Shown one piece after another: positions 34,208-46,600 of a DNA stretch of 64,000 nt; within the stretch, counting starts at the first letter, position 1; every line of letters begins with the position of its first letter. The stretch comes from Candidatus Opimibacter skivensis. Its GTDB lineage: Bacteria; Bacteroidota; Bacteroidia; Chitinophagales; Saprospiraceae. The position numbers were made by a program, and so were the translations under genes. The DNA lies in NCBI GenBank assembly GCA_016722045.1, contig JADKGY010000008.1:248001-312000 (forward strand). Reading direction: 5' to 3'. Below the pieces are notes generated by a model. It was not told the DNA's origin, ran no database searches, and worked only from the letters and a program-made list of their open reading frames with translations.

Positions 34208-37200
34208 GGCAACCGATTCGGCGGGCAATTCATCTACCTGTTCATTTACAGTGACGGTAATTGATAATCAACCTCCTACCATTACTTGTCCGGCTGCATT
34301 AACTGTCCAGTGCGCAAGTTTAGTTCCGGTTTCAACTACGCCAATAGCCGTAGACAATTGTGGTATTTCTTCAGTGTCTTTAATCAGCGAAGTAATAACA
34401 AATCAAACCTGTGCAAATCGCTTAACATTAAGGAGAACCTATCGTGCGACGGATTTATCAGGCAACACAACTACATGCTCACAGATCATCACCGTCTTTG
34501 ATAATACTCCACCTACAATAACCATCATAGATCCACTCCTGAGTGGGGTTCCAAATGGAGGAACTTTCGAAGTACAGTGCCAGGGGCAGAATCCGAATTG
34601 GGATCTTCCTACGTTTAGTACCGGAAGTGTAAGCGTCATGGACAATTGTACAGGCGGTAGTACAGTAGCATTCAATGAGACGCTGCAGAATGTAGGCAAT
34701 TGCGCTGTTAACGGTTATATTAATTTATACAGACTGCAATGGACTGCAACAGATGCATGCGGTAATAGTAGTAGTGTAAATGTCTATATGAAACTGGTTG
34801 ATAAAATACCGCCGGTGATTCATGGCGTGCCTGCAGACATCTCTGTCAACTGTGATGAGATTCCTGCACCGCCTACGGATATTTATGCAACTGATGATTG
34901 TCTTTGCGCCTGCATACTTACATATAGTCAATCAAATCCTGCACCAGGTTGTCAGGATGGGCAGGTGATCAAGAGAACATGGACAGCAAAAGATGATTGT
35001 GGCAATCAGGCAGTAGCGGTTCAAAATATTACATTGATTGATATTAAAGGGCCAGAACTGCTCATCACTCAATCTGAAATAGCCGGTGCGCAGGATGGCG
35101 CTGTTTTTGAATACACCTGCAATGAAGGAGGTATACCAGAATTTTATGATCAGATGAGTGCAGGTTCTGTTTATGTGACACCCTCTTGTGGTACGGCCCA
35201 AGTCTCTTTTGATCGTGACCAAAACTTCGCTAACAACTGTGAATTTTGGGGATATATCGAACAGAAAAAATTGCATTGGGCAGGTATAGATCAGTGTGGT
35301 AATAAAACAAGCTTAACAATCTACGCACGTCTTGTGGACCATGAAGCTCCGGTATTGATTGGTGTTCCTGATATTGTATGCGCAGATGACCCGGCATTGA
35401 AGAATGTGGATGCTACGGATAATTGTGGACATCCATCTATCCGCTATTGGGATCTGACCGTTCGAAATCCTTGTGGAAATGGATTTGCTGTTCAAAGAAC
35501 GTATGAGGCATATGATGATTGTGGAAATATCACAAGAGATACGGCTATACTCATCACTAATGATCATACTCATCCAAATCTGAAATTTGTAAATCCACTT
35601 TTGGCAAATCTTCAATTTGGAGAAATTCTCATTATAGAATGTAGTGGAAGTGAAGACGCATATTCCCGATTTGGTCCTCAGGATGCTGTTGTTCAGGATG
35701 GTTGTTCAGTAGGATCTACTATTTATTTTAAAGAAAAAATTACTCAATCAGGATCATGCACAAATGGCGTCCTTGCTGTATTGCAACTGGAATGGTCTTC
35801 TACAGATATTTGTGGAAATCTGACGATAGAAAGTGTTACCGCTCATGTAGTTGACCACACACCACCTGTCTTATTGAATTTCAAATCTGAAGTAAGTATA
35901 GGATGTAATGAGGCCTTGCCGGAAGTAATTGCAAATGATAATTGCGGGGAAGTAGTTGTTACGACGACTCAAAGCATTGTTCCGGGAGGGTGTACGAATC
36001 AGTATGATGTCGTCAGGGTTATTACTGCACAGGATCCTTGTGGGAATACAACAACACAATCACAAACTATCCATGTGGGGAATGCCAATGGTCCCATCAT
36101 CAGCGGTGTGCAGGAAGAACTATGTGATAATTTATTTATGCCAAATGTAACTGCATATGATCCTTGTTCGGAACAATATGTGCAGGTCACAATGACGCAG
36201 GATACTTTACAAACAACATGTCGTGAAGGTTATGTAATCGAACGTACCTGGTCTGCTGCAGATGCATGTGGTCATATCGCACAGGCTAAGCAACGAATTA
36301 TTGTCGGAGATCGTACACCACCTGAGATACAAATTCCTTCGTATTCGGTGATTCGTAATTTCCTCGACAATGGATACAGCCTGGTTTATTTATCTCAAAA
36401 GGATATTGTTGAGAGGCTAAATGACCTGGATGAAAGCAGCATCTCTGTTCAGGACGATTGTGATCGATTGATAACTCCTTCATTCAATGTGGAAATTAGT
36501 TACGCAGATAATTGTCAGACCGATGGATATTATGAGAGACGACATTACTCATGGATTGCATCAGATCTTTGTGGTAATGTATCTGAGCTGTCATTCAGTG
36601 TGGATATCATGGATGATATAGCACCAGTCTTTATCGATGTTCCCGAAAGTGCAACATATATATGTCAGCAACTTCCGGCAGAACCATACATACTGACTGA
36701 TGACCCTGCAGGTCCTGTATCGATTGAATATACGCAGTCGATCAACCCGGGAGTTGGACCTGGTGCATACGATGTCGTAAGACTATGGGTCGCAACGGAT
36801 GCGTGTGGAAATTCATCATCAGCGGAGCAGCATATTAGCTGGATACCAGATACATTCCTGTCATGTGATATATTCCTGCCTTCGAGTGTTTCTTGTAATA
36901 CACATGGCGTTCCGATTTCAAGTGGACTCTCTGGAGGATTAGGGGGAATCACGTATTCATGGGAAGTATTGGGTGAAGAATGTTTTATTCAATCCGGACA
37001 GGGCACGGATGAGATCCAGATGTACATTGGATTTTCACCAGCGGATATCATACTTCATGTCGCTGATGCATACGGATGTTCGACCAATTGTGCGGCCACA
37101 CTTGAATGCAACACCCCGGCACCAAACCCTATCGTTGGAACTATTCCATCTTTAAATCCGGTAACATTATCTAATCCTGTATTGGTAAATGGTATTTCGA

Positions 37201-37487
37201 AAATTGATGAAGTGAAATCGCCCAAACTTACCCAATTGAATTTGTGGCCAAATCCTGCGAGAGGAACAGTCAATGTAAGTTTTGATGCTGATATGGATCA
37301 GGAAGTAAATTTTACATTGACAAATTTGATGGGGCAGATTATGCTCGTTGATAAATTCGATGCCAATAGGGGATTCAATACATACAAGCTTGATGTTTCC
37401 GGAATTCCTGAAGGAAGCTATATGATGGGATTAAAGACTACAGGAGAGATGTATACGAAGATTGTCGTAGTGCTAAGGCATGAATAA
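34098..37487 (+). CDS. family II HYR surface protein, C-terminal part (frameshifted)
   Basis: This frame is open from 34098, but meaningful coding resumes at about 34149, with VSGPVQG completing the HYR module cut in the upstream frame; the first 17 codons are an out-of-frame shadow. It carries a string of cysteine-rich HYR-type modules (TITCPAALTVQCASLVPVST; YRATDLSGNTTTCSQIITVF), then the family II C-terminal region shared with the 3517- and 2144-aa proteins (WTATDACGNSSS; VHGVPADISVNCDEIPAPP-like units). A T9SS sorting domain ends it (LNLWPNPARGTVNVSF; EGSYMMGLKTTGEMYTKIV). There is no dockerin-like tail. No separate start signal is visible at the frame change, so independent translation is unlikely. 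A hairpin terminator follows at 37515. Confidence 0.8.
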   Translation: MDRYLQLTIVQRQLLPKVSGPVQGSIFPVGTTLIVYRATDSAGNSSTCSFTVTVIDNQPPTITCPAALTVQCASLVPVSTTPIAVDNCGISSVSLISEVITNQTCANRLTLRRTYRATDLSGNTTTCSQIITVFDNTPPTITIIDPLLSGVPNGGTFEVQCQGQNPNWDLPTFSTGSVSVMDNCTGGSTVAFNETLQNVGNCAVNGYINLYRLQWTATDACGNSSSVNVYMKLVDKIPPVIHGVPADISVNCDEIPAPPTDIYATDDCLCACILTYSQSNPAPGCQDGQVIKRTWTAKDDCGNQAVAVQNITLIDIKGPELLITQSEIAGAQDGAVFEYTCNEGGIPEFYDQMSAGSVYVTPSCGTAQVSFDRDQNFANNCEFWGYIEQKKLHWAGIDQCGNKTSLTIYARLVDHEAPVLIGVPDIVCADDPALKNVDATDNCGHPSIRYWDLTVRNPCGNGFAVQRTYEAYDDCGNITRDTAILITNDHTHPNLKFVNPLLANLQFGEILIIECSGSEDAYSRFGPQDAVVQDGCSVGSTIYFKEKITQSGSCTNGVLAVLQLEWSSTDICGNLTIESVTAHVVDHTPPVLLNFKSEVSIGCNEALPEVIANDNCGEVVVTTTQSIVPGGCTNQYDVVRVITAQDPCGNTTTQSQTIHVGNANGPIISGVQEELCDNLFMPNVTAYDPCSEQYVQVTMTQDTLQTTCREGYVIERTWSAADACGHIAQAKQRIIVGDRTPPEIQIPSYSVIRNFLDNGYSLVYLSQKDIVERLNDLDESSISVQDDCDRLITPSFNVEISYADNCQTDGYYERRHYSWIASDLCGNVSELSFSVDIMDDIAPVFIDVPESATYICQQLPAEPYILTDDPAGPVSIEYTQSINPGVGPGAYDVVRLWVATDACGNSSSAEQHISWIPDTFLSCDIFLPSSVSCNTHGVPISSGLSGGLGGITYSWEVLGEECFIQSGQGTDEIQMYIGFSPADIILHVADAYGCSTNCAATLECNTPAPNPIVGTIPSLNPVTLSNPVLVNGISKIDEVKSPKLTQLNLWPNPARGTVNVSFDADMDQEVNFTLTNLMGQIMLVDKFDANRGFNTYKLDVSGIPEGSYMMGLKTTGEMYTKIVVVLRHE

Positions 37488-37514
37488 ATAAAACAAAACA
37501 AATATTTTTTATGT

Positions 37515-37550
37515 TAGCCTCTCTTCGACATATTGAAGAGAGGCTATTTT
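37515..37550 (+). terminator. intrinsic terminator
   Basis: A 12-bp perfect stem TAGCCTCTCTTC/GAAGAGAGGCTA, loop GACATATT, followed by TTTT. It lies 28 bp after the stop of the family II gene. Confidence 0.9.
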
Positions 37551-37676
37551 CAATGTATATACATTAATTTTCAAATGATTTTATCTTCGTCATTGTGTCT
37601 ACTTTAGTTTATTATTTTATCTTATCGTGCGATTTTAGACATATTTAATAACACCCTTTACATAAAACCAATTATC

Positions 37677-40600
37677 ATGAAGTATCTTCTCCCCATACTC
37701 CTATTCGTATTTTATTCATCATACGTAAAAGGACAGTATTCGGAAACCTTCTCTACGCCCAACAAAGGATATCTCCTCAATTGTGTAAACGACGTTACCG
37801 GAGTGAACTGGGCTCTTACTCCCTGGGATGCTTCAGGTACATGTCAGGTGGCTGATCTCCGCGATCCAACAGATTATTTCAATACAACTGCCGCAGGGGT
37901 AATGGAGTCAATTGACCTGGATCAGGAAGTTTGTTGGGAAAGCCCATTGATGAATATATCTGCGGCAGGGACAGTATCCCTTTCAGTAGCATTGACATGG
38001 GTGGGATTTGATTCTGATGTGGCGGCAAATAATTGTTCGACTGATTATATCCGTGTGATGTATAGCGTCAATGGTGGAGCATACACGATGGTACCTAATC
38101 AATTTGGTGGGAATGCATGTGCTACAGTATCGTATCCATTTGCAAATCCGGGTACATCTAATAACGGTTCGGGAAATGTAACTCAGGGCGGAATATCGGG
38201 TAGCACCCTTAAAATACGGGTCTGTGTTTTTACAAATGCGAATGCTGAAATGGTCACTATAGACAATGTAAGTGTCCCACAAGCCGGTGTGACTATCGGT
38301 TGTGCAGCTCCTGTGTTAAGTACAGTGGTCACACAAGTAGGATGTAGTAATCCAAATAGTGGTGCTATTGATTTGTCAGTGAGTGCTGGTACTCCCGGAT
38401 ACACTTATGCCTGGTCAAACGGTGCAACAACCCAGGACTTAATCAACAGGCCTGTAGGGACGTATACTGTGACCGTTACAGATGCAGCCATGTGTTCAGC
38501 TACAGCTGTTGCTACTATTACTAATGCCCCTGCACTTTCTCTAAGTACTCAGATATTGAATGCCAGCTGCAGTGGTGTGATGGATGGTGAAATTGACCTT
38601 ATCGTAAGTGGAGGTGTGCCGGGCTATACTTATGTCTGGTCGAATAGTGCCACAACACAAGATATTATTAACCTGGGTACCGGGACCTATACCGTCACCG
38701 TCACAGATGCCAGTGGATGTACGTCTACTACAAATGCTACGATAGGATTACTGCCAATGACTGCCTATCTCGAACAATTTAACATAGCCAACAAGGGATA
38801 TCTGCTAAACTTTATTAATGATTTTTCGGCAGTAAACTGGACAATGAGTAGTTGGGCTCCGGAGCCGCCAGCTCCATTTGGTCGTGATGCAGCTGATTTT
38901 TTCAATACCAGCGGTGGGGTTTTGACTGGAGTTGATTTTGATCAGGACATTTGCTGGACAAGCCCGATCATTGATCTGAATACCGGGACACAATTTTCGG
39001 TTGATCTTTCATGGGTAGGATTTGATGTTCAGGTTGACGAATATATCAATGTCAAATACAGCATTGACGGAGGTGCTTATATCACGTTACCTAATGCTGT
39101 CGGTGGCGGAGCAGGTACTATTCAATATGCAGCCGGCCTGGATCAAAATGGCAGTATTACAATAACAAAAACCGGTCTTTCCGGGGGAACCATCCAGATT
39201 CAGATTTGTGCGCAATTCAATTCGAATAATGAATCCATGACTATTGACAATGTAAGTGTGCCCAATAGTCTGGGGGTCAATTGTCCGGGTCCTGATATGA
39301 GTCTTATGGCCACCAATGTAAATTGCAATGGTGGAAGTAATGGTACTATTAAAGTTACAGCCAACAATGGAACGTCGCCTTACAATGTGAGTTGGAGTGG
39401 TCCTTCAAGTGGTAATCCAGCGGGAACTGAAATTGCTTCTTCAGGAGGCATGTACACAATTACAGGTTTGGTAGCCGGTACGTATACTGTCACGGTTACG
39501 GATGCAGCAATGTTGACAGCTACAGCGATGGCTACTGTGACTCAACCGAGCGCTATTGTGTTGAGCACTACGCAGGTGAATGTTCTATGTAATGGGGCCG
39601 CAACAGGTACTATTGATCTGACCGTTACCGGGGGAACACCAGGTTATAGTTATATATGGTCTAGCGGGCAAACCACACAAGATTTAACCGGACGAACTGC
39701 AGGCACCTACACTGTCACAGTGACAGATGTAAATGGATGTACGAAAACCAGCTCTGCTACGATCACTGAGCCGGCGGCGATTGTCTTGAGTACAACGCAA
39801 GTGAATGTGCTTTGCAATGCGGCTGCCACAGGCTCTATCGACCTGACCGTAACAGGAGGGGTACCCGGGTATACTTATTTATGGACAGGTGGTGCCACAA
39901 CTCAAGACCGAAGCGGTCTCATAGCAGGAACGTACACCGTGACGGTTACCGATGCGAATAGTTGTACAAAAACAAGCGCGGTAACGATTTCGGAACCATC
40001 AGCATTAGTATTAAGTACGACTCAGGTGAATGTGCTGTGTAATGGTGCCGCTACCGGATCTATTGATCTGACAGTGAGCGGTGGTACAGCAGCATACACT
40101 TATTTATGGACTGGTGGTGCCACAACTCAAGACCGAAGTGGTCTCGTAGCAGGAACGTACACCGTGACGGTTACTGATGCGAATAGTTGTACAAAAACAA
40201 GCGCGGTAACGATTTCGCAACCGTCCTCGATAGTATTAAGTACGACTCAGGTGAATGTGCTGTGTAATGGTGCTGCTACGGGCTCTATAGATCTTACTGT
40301 TACTGGTGGGACACCTGGTTATACCTACTTGTGGTCCAGTGGTCAAACTACACAAGACAGAACAGGGCTAATAGTCGGAACGTACACTGTCACAGTAACA
40401 GATGCAAATGGATGTACTAAAACCAGCTCTGCTACGATCACAGAGCCTGCAGCAATTGTATTGACTACAACACAGATAAATCAATCATGTGGTGGTGCTT
40501 CCAATGGATCAATCGATCTGACTGTGAATGGTGGTGTTGGACCATTTACTTATGACTGGTCAAATGATGGTCCGGAAAATCCAGACAATGATCCACAAGA

Positions 40601-43600
40601 TCTGAGTGGTCTTGTAGCCGGGACATATACAGTGACAGTAACAGATGCAAACGGATGTACAAAAACAAGTTCAGCCACTTTAACACTGACAGCCCTAGCG
40701 TTTGGAGACCGTGTTTACAATGACATCAACCGTAATGGTCTGTTTGACGCGGGTGATGTAGGCCTGGGTAATGTAACGATCTCTGTATATAATGATGTCG
40801 ATGCAAATGGAATATTGACCCCAGCTGATGGACCACCGGTTTTCGTAACCACAACATTGGCATCTCCTCCTGCCTCATTAGGTCTTTGGGCAGTTACAAA
40901 TGCTTGTCCTGGTGATTATCTCGTGGCTGTCGACCCTGGCAATTTTGTATCAGGTGGTGCCCTTTATAATATGGGAGCCGCTTTTGTGAGTAGCCCTATA
41001 GGTGGCGCTCCTGACCCGGATACAGATATAGACAATGACGACAACGGTGATCCGGTTGCCGGTTTTGGAGTTGCTACCACAGCATTAACTCTGGCATTTG
41101 GAACTGAACCTATTAACGATGGAGATACCGACAATAACACAAACTATAGTGTTGATTTCGGTTTTAAAGTCCCCACCACAGTTACCATAAGTGATGTATC
41201 ACTTGCTGAAGGTACAGGTGGTTCAACTACAGCCTTCAATTTCACAGTAACACGCAGTGATAATTTTGATGCATTCAATCTTACTGTCAACACTATCGAT
41301 GGGACGGCGTCTGCAGGTGCACTCGATTTCACTAGCATCGTCAACGGTGTTGTAGCTTTCACTGCAGGAGGGTCACTGACACAAACTGTAACTGTACTTG
41401 TCAATCATGATAATATGGTTGAAGCCAATGAAACTTTTACCGTTGTGCTTTCAGCGGCGCCTGCCGGAGTGGTACTCAGTGATGCTTCAGGTTTAGGCAC
41501 GATTACGAATGATGATGTTGCTACACTAACGCTGAGTGGAGGTATTGCACAAAATGAAGGAAATGCCGGAACTACATCATTTACATTCACCGCTACGTTG
41601 AACAACATAGTTCAGGGTGGATTTACAGTAGCATATACTACAAATAATGGAACAGCCACAACAGCAGATAATGATTATGTGGATAATGATGGCACGTTAA
41701 ATTTCACAGGCACTGCAGGTGAAACAAAAACATTTACCGTATTAGTTAATGGCGATACGAAAGTAGAATTGAATGAAACATTTACAACAGCACTTGGCGC
41801 CATCACCAATACTTCTGCAGCACAAGCTTCTGCAATCACGGTGGCAGGCTCTCCCCAAACAGGGACGATCACGAATGATGATGCTGCAGTAGTAGCGATA
41901 GTTGCAAATGTAAGCCAGTTTGAAAGTGGTATCCCACATTCCTTTTCAATTTCATTGAGTAACCCCGTGGATGTGAATGTTACTGTTCTATTTAATACCA
42001 GTGATGGAACAGCAACAATTACTGATTTTGATTATGGTGCTATTGTCAATCAGGCAGTAACATTTCCTGCTGGCTCCATATCTGCTCAAATTGTGAATGT
42101 GCCTATTTTCGATGATAATAAAGTTGAAGGGAATGAAGTCTATAATGTTGCTATAAGTTCTTTAAATGCAAGTGGAAGAAATGTTAGTTTAGGAACCTCA
42201 ACAGGAACCGGAACGATACTAAACCTTGACATGACGGATTTGACTTTTGCTGGCGGTACTTCTATCTCGGAAGGAAATTCCGGAACACAGGTTGTGAATT
42301 TAACATTAACTCTATCACAGACCATTCAAGGAGGGTTCACAGTTCATTATGTTACAAATGATGAAACAGCTACTCTGGCAAACAATGATTATGTTGACAA
42401 TGATGGTTCAGTTTTTTTCGCCGGGAATGCAGGGGAAGTACATATTGTTACTGCAACAATTGTAGGAGATCTAAACATCGAATCAGATGAAACATTTAGA
42501 TTGATTATTAGTAGCCTTTCCGGAATTGTGCCTGGTGGCTTTGTAATAGTGAATGGAGACAATCAAATTATGACTATTCTTAATGACGAATTGGATTGGG
42601 GTGATGCACCTACTTCTGCACAAAGTGGTTTTGCAAGTTCTTACCCAACACTAAATGCAGATGGGGGTGCAAATCATTTCCTGACTCCTGGTGGATTGCA
42701 CATGGGAGCTACGGTTGATGCCGACCTGGATGGTCAGCCCAATGCAACAGCTACCGGCGATGGTGCGGATGAAGATGGCGTCACATTGCCAAACGCACTG
42801 GTGATCAATACAACTGCGAATATCGTTGTCAACGCCTCTGGCCCCGGTTTCCTAAATGCCTATATCGATTTTAACCGTGATGGAGACTGGTATAGCGTAG
42901 GTGAGGATATATTCTCATTTCAACCCCTGGTAACCGGTAATAATAATTTATCTTTTCCTGTACCGGCAGGTGCTTCTTTAGGTAATTCATTTGCCCGCTT
43001 CCGTATTTTTAATCAGGCAGAAATCGGTGTCGGTGGTAATGCGCCTAATGGTGAAGTGGAAGACTATCAGGTCAATATCGTCAACACACAATTCAATATT
43101 GATAACCCATCTGTGGTAGAAGGAAATGCAGGTACTGCAAATCTGGTATTCACGATCAGTCGTACAAATAATTCTACAGCCTGCTCAGTAAATTTTGCAA
43201 TCACTGGTGGCACAGCCACAACTGCAGATAATGATTATCAGGTATTAGCAGGAGGTACTGCCAGCTTTGCGCAGGGTGGTGCTTTGTCTCAAACGGTCAC
43301 AGTGGTAGTCAATGGTGATCTGAAAGTAGAGTTAGATGAAACTGTGATCATGACGCTTTCAAATCCAGTCAATGGTGCGATCCAAAACGGAACCGGGACA
43401 GGAACGATTACAAACGATGATAGTGGTGTCATCACCATTACAAGCCCTTCAATCTCTGAAGGTGATGCAGGAACACAGAATCTTGTATTTGATATCACGA
43501 TGTCAGCTATTTCTGATGCAAATGTGGTATTCAATTTTGCCACCATCGATGGTACAGCGACAATCGCTGACCTCGACTATGTGTCTAATGCAGGAACACA

Positions 43601-46600
43601 TACGATGACCCCGGGTCAAACAATGAAGCAGGTAACTGTCGTCATCAATGGAGATTGTAAAATTGAAGCAAATGAAATATTTACAGTTGTCCTAAGTGCA
43701 CTGAACGCTAATGGAAGAAATATAACTTTCTCCGGAGGTGGTGCTACACTCTCCGGAACCGGGACAATCATCAATGAGGACTTCCTTCCTGTGATCACCT
43801 TCTGTCCAGCTAATACAACGATCAGCTGTGAAGCTTCAACACTTCCTGCAAATACCGGTACTGCTACGGCTACTGATGATTGTCCGGGAGTTGTAGTGAC
43901 TTCAACAGATGCTATCGTACAAGGTAATTGTGTCAATAATTATACGATCAACAGGACATGGAAAGCCACTGACAATACAAATGATATGGCCACATGCCTC
44001 CAGACCATCACTGTAAGAGATATCACTCCTCCTACCATTTCATGTCCGGGTAATGTCACTGTCACATGCGCCAGCCAGGTACCTTTCCCCAATGTAGAAG
44101 GTGCCTTTATGACTTCGGATAATTGCGGAGGTGGTGTATTTATAAGCTTTGTCTCCGATGCCATCATCAACCAGGTATGTACTAACCGATTCCAGGTGGC
44201 GCGTACCTATAGAGCGACAGATGCATGCGGCAACAGTGCAACATGTCAACAGACAATCACTGTATTTGATAATATAGCTCCTCAACTCAATTGTCCTGCA
44301 CCGCAGACATTCCAGTGTGCAAGTGATGTCCCCGCACCGAATCCTGCCCTCGTCACATCAACTGACAATTGCGCAGGTGGATCAACAGCGACGTTTGTAA
44401 ATGATGTGGTTACGAATCAAACTTGTGCAAATAAATTTACGCTCACACGAACATATCGCGCAACAGATGCTTGCGGCAATTCAGCGACTTGCACGCAGGT
44501 CTTTACAGTCAATGATAATACAGTACCACAACTTACGTGTCCTGCAGGTATTACCGTACAATGTGCAAGTCTTATTCCTGCACCAAATGTGGCACTAGTC
44601 ACGGCAACTGATAATTGTTCCGGAATACCTACAGTGACTTTCGTGTCGGACGTCAATTCAAATGTGATCTGTGTGAATAAGTTTACAGTGACCAGGACGT
44701 ATAGAGCTACAGATCTGTGCGGCAATTCAGCAACCTGCACGCAAACAATTATTGTCAATGATAATACGGTGCCTACACTGACATGTCCTGTAAACGTAAC
44801 GGTACAGTGTGCTTCACTGGTTCCAGCAGTGAATACGGCAGGTGTAGTGACAGCGGACAATTGTGGTCCGGTACCGACAGTAACCTTTGTCAATGATGTG
44901 ATTTCAAATCAAACGTGTACTAATCGATTTGTTGTAACAAGAACTTATCGCTCAACGGATGCGTGCGGCAATTCAGCCACGTGTGCTCAGGTCATCACCG
45001 TATTTGATAATACAGCACCGACATTGACATGTCCCGCTAATGTAACAGTTCAGTGCGCTACATTAGTACCTGCTGTCAATACTGCAGGTGTAATCACAGC
45101 GGACAATTGCAATGCTATTCCGACAGTTACATTTGTGGGCGATGTCATCTCAAATCAAACATGTATCAATCGCTTCATTGTCACCAGGACATATCGTTCG
45201 ACAGATGAATGCGGTAATTCAGCCACATGCAATCAGATCATTACCGTTTTTGATAACACAGCACCTGTCATCACATTCACAGATCCACTCATAGCCAATC
45301 TTGCAAATGGCGGACGATTTGATGTACAGTGTCATGGACAGGATCCAAACTGGTCATTGCCGGTACTGGGCACAAACAGTGTCAGCACTACAGATAATTG
45401 TAATGGAACAGTAACTGTAACCTTCAGTCAGATTCTTCAGGCCCAGGGCAATTGTCCGGTCGATGGATACATCACATTGTACAAACTTACATGGACAGCA
45501 ACAGATGCCTGCGGCAATAGCAGTACGAAGTTTGTGTTCATGGCGCTGGTAGATCACATCGCACCTACACTATTCAATATCCCGACGGATATCACAGTCA
45601 ATTGTGATGAGATACCTGATCCACCAACCAATGTGTATGCTACGGATGAATGTATATCCGCCATGAATATTCAGTATGTGGCCACACCTGTGAGTGCAGG
45701 TTGTCAGAATGGGCAGGTGATCAACAGATCATGGATAGCGACAGACGATTGTGGAAATAAATCAACAGGTACACAACACATTCACCTTATCGATGTGAAG
45801 CCTCCTGTATTGCAGATTTTACAACCGGAACTGGCAGGCGTAGGCGATGGAGCGATACTGAAATACACATGCAGTGAAGGCGGCATTCCTCAATGGTATG
45901 ATGATCTTAATGCAGAATCGGTGTACAGTCCACCATCATGCGGTAGTGCTGTGACCATTAAGTTTGATAAGAATACGATTCATGCAGTCAATTGTAAGCG
46001 TGCAGGCTATCGGGAGCAACAGACATACCATTGGTATGCAGTCGATGCCTGTGGCAATGAAACGAACCTGACGATCATAGCCCAATTAATAGATACAGAA
46101 GCACCGGTGATTTTAGGTGTTCCGGATACAGCATGTGTAGATGACCTTGCCTTTAAGTTCGTAGAAGCTACAGACGATTGTGGTGAAGCATTCCTCAGGT
46201 ATTGGGATACTAAAATTCCAAATCCTTGCGGTAACGGAACAGCGTTCAGAAGAACGTATGAAGCATATGACAATTGCGGAAATTTCACACGTGATACCGC
46301 TATCCTGATTCCGAATGATCATGTAGGTCCGGTGATGAAATTTGTCAATCCTAAGTTGGCTAATCTTCCTCCGGGAGAAGTATTGCTGATCGATTGTGCA
46401 GGACAAGCCGGAGATTATACACCATATGGTGTTGATGATGTCAGTGTACAGGATGGATGTGCAGGAGTCACGGTCACCTTCCATGAAAAAGTGTTGGAAT
46501 CACATGGTTGTACAAATGGTATTGTAGCAACACTTTCACTTGAATGGACGGCAACAGATATCTGTGGAAATATGAGCACACTTACCGTTCCTGCATTTGT

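Noticed and set aside
39550..40690. Horizontal insertion or mobile element inside the 3517-aa gene
   Set aside because: The repeats are in-frame 75-residue SprB-type protein modules; the frame is uninterrupted and there are no terminal repeats or transposase.
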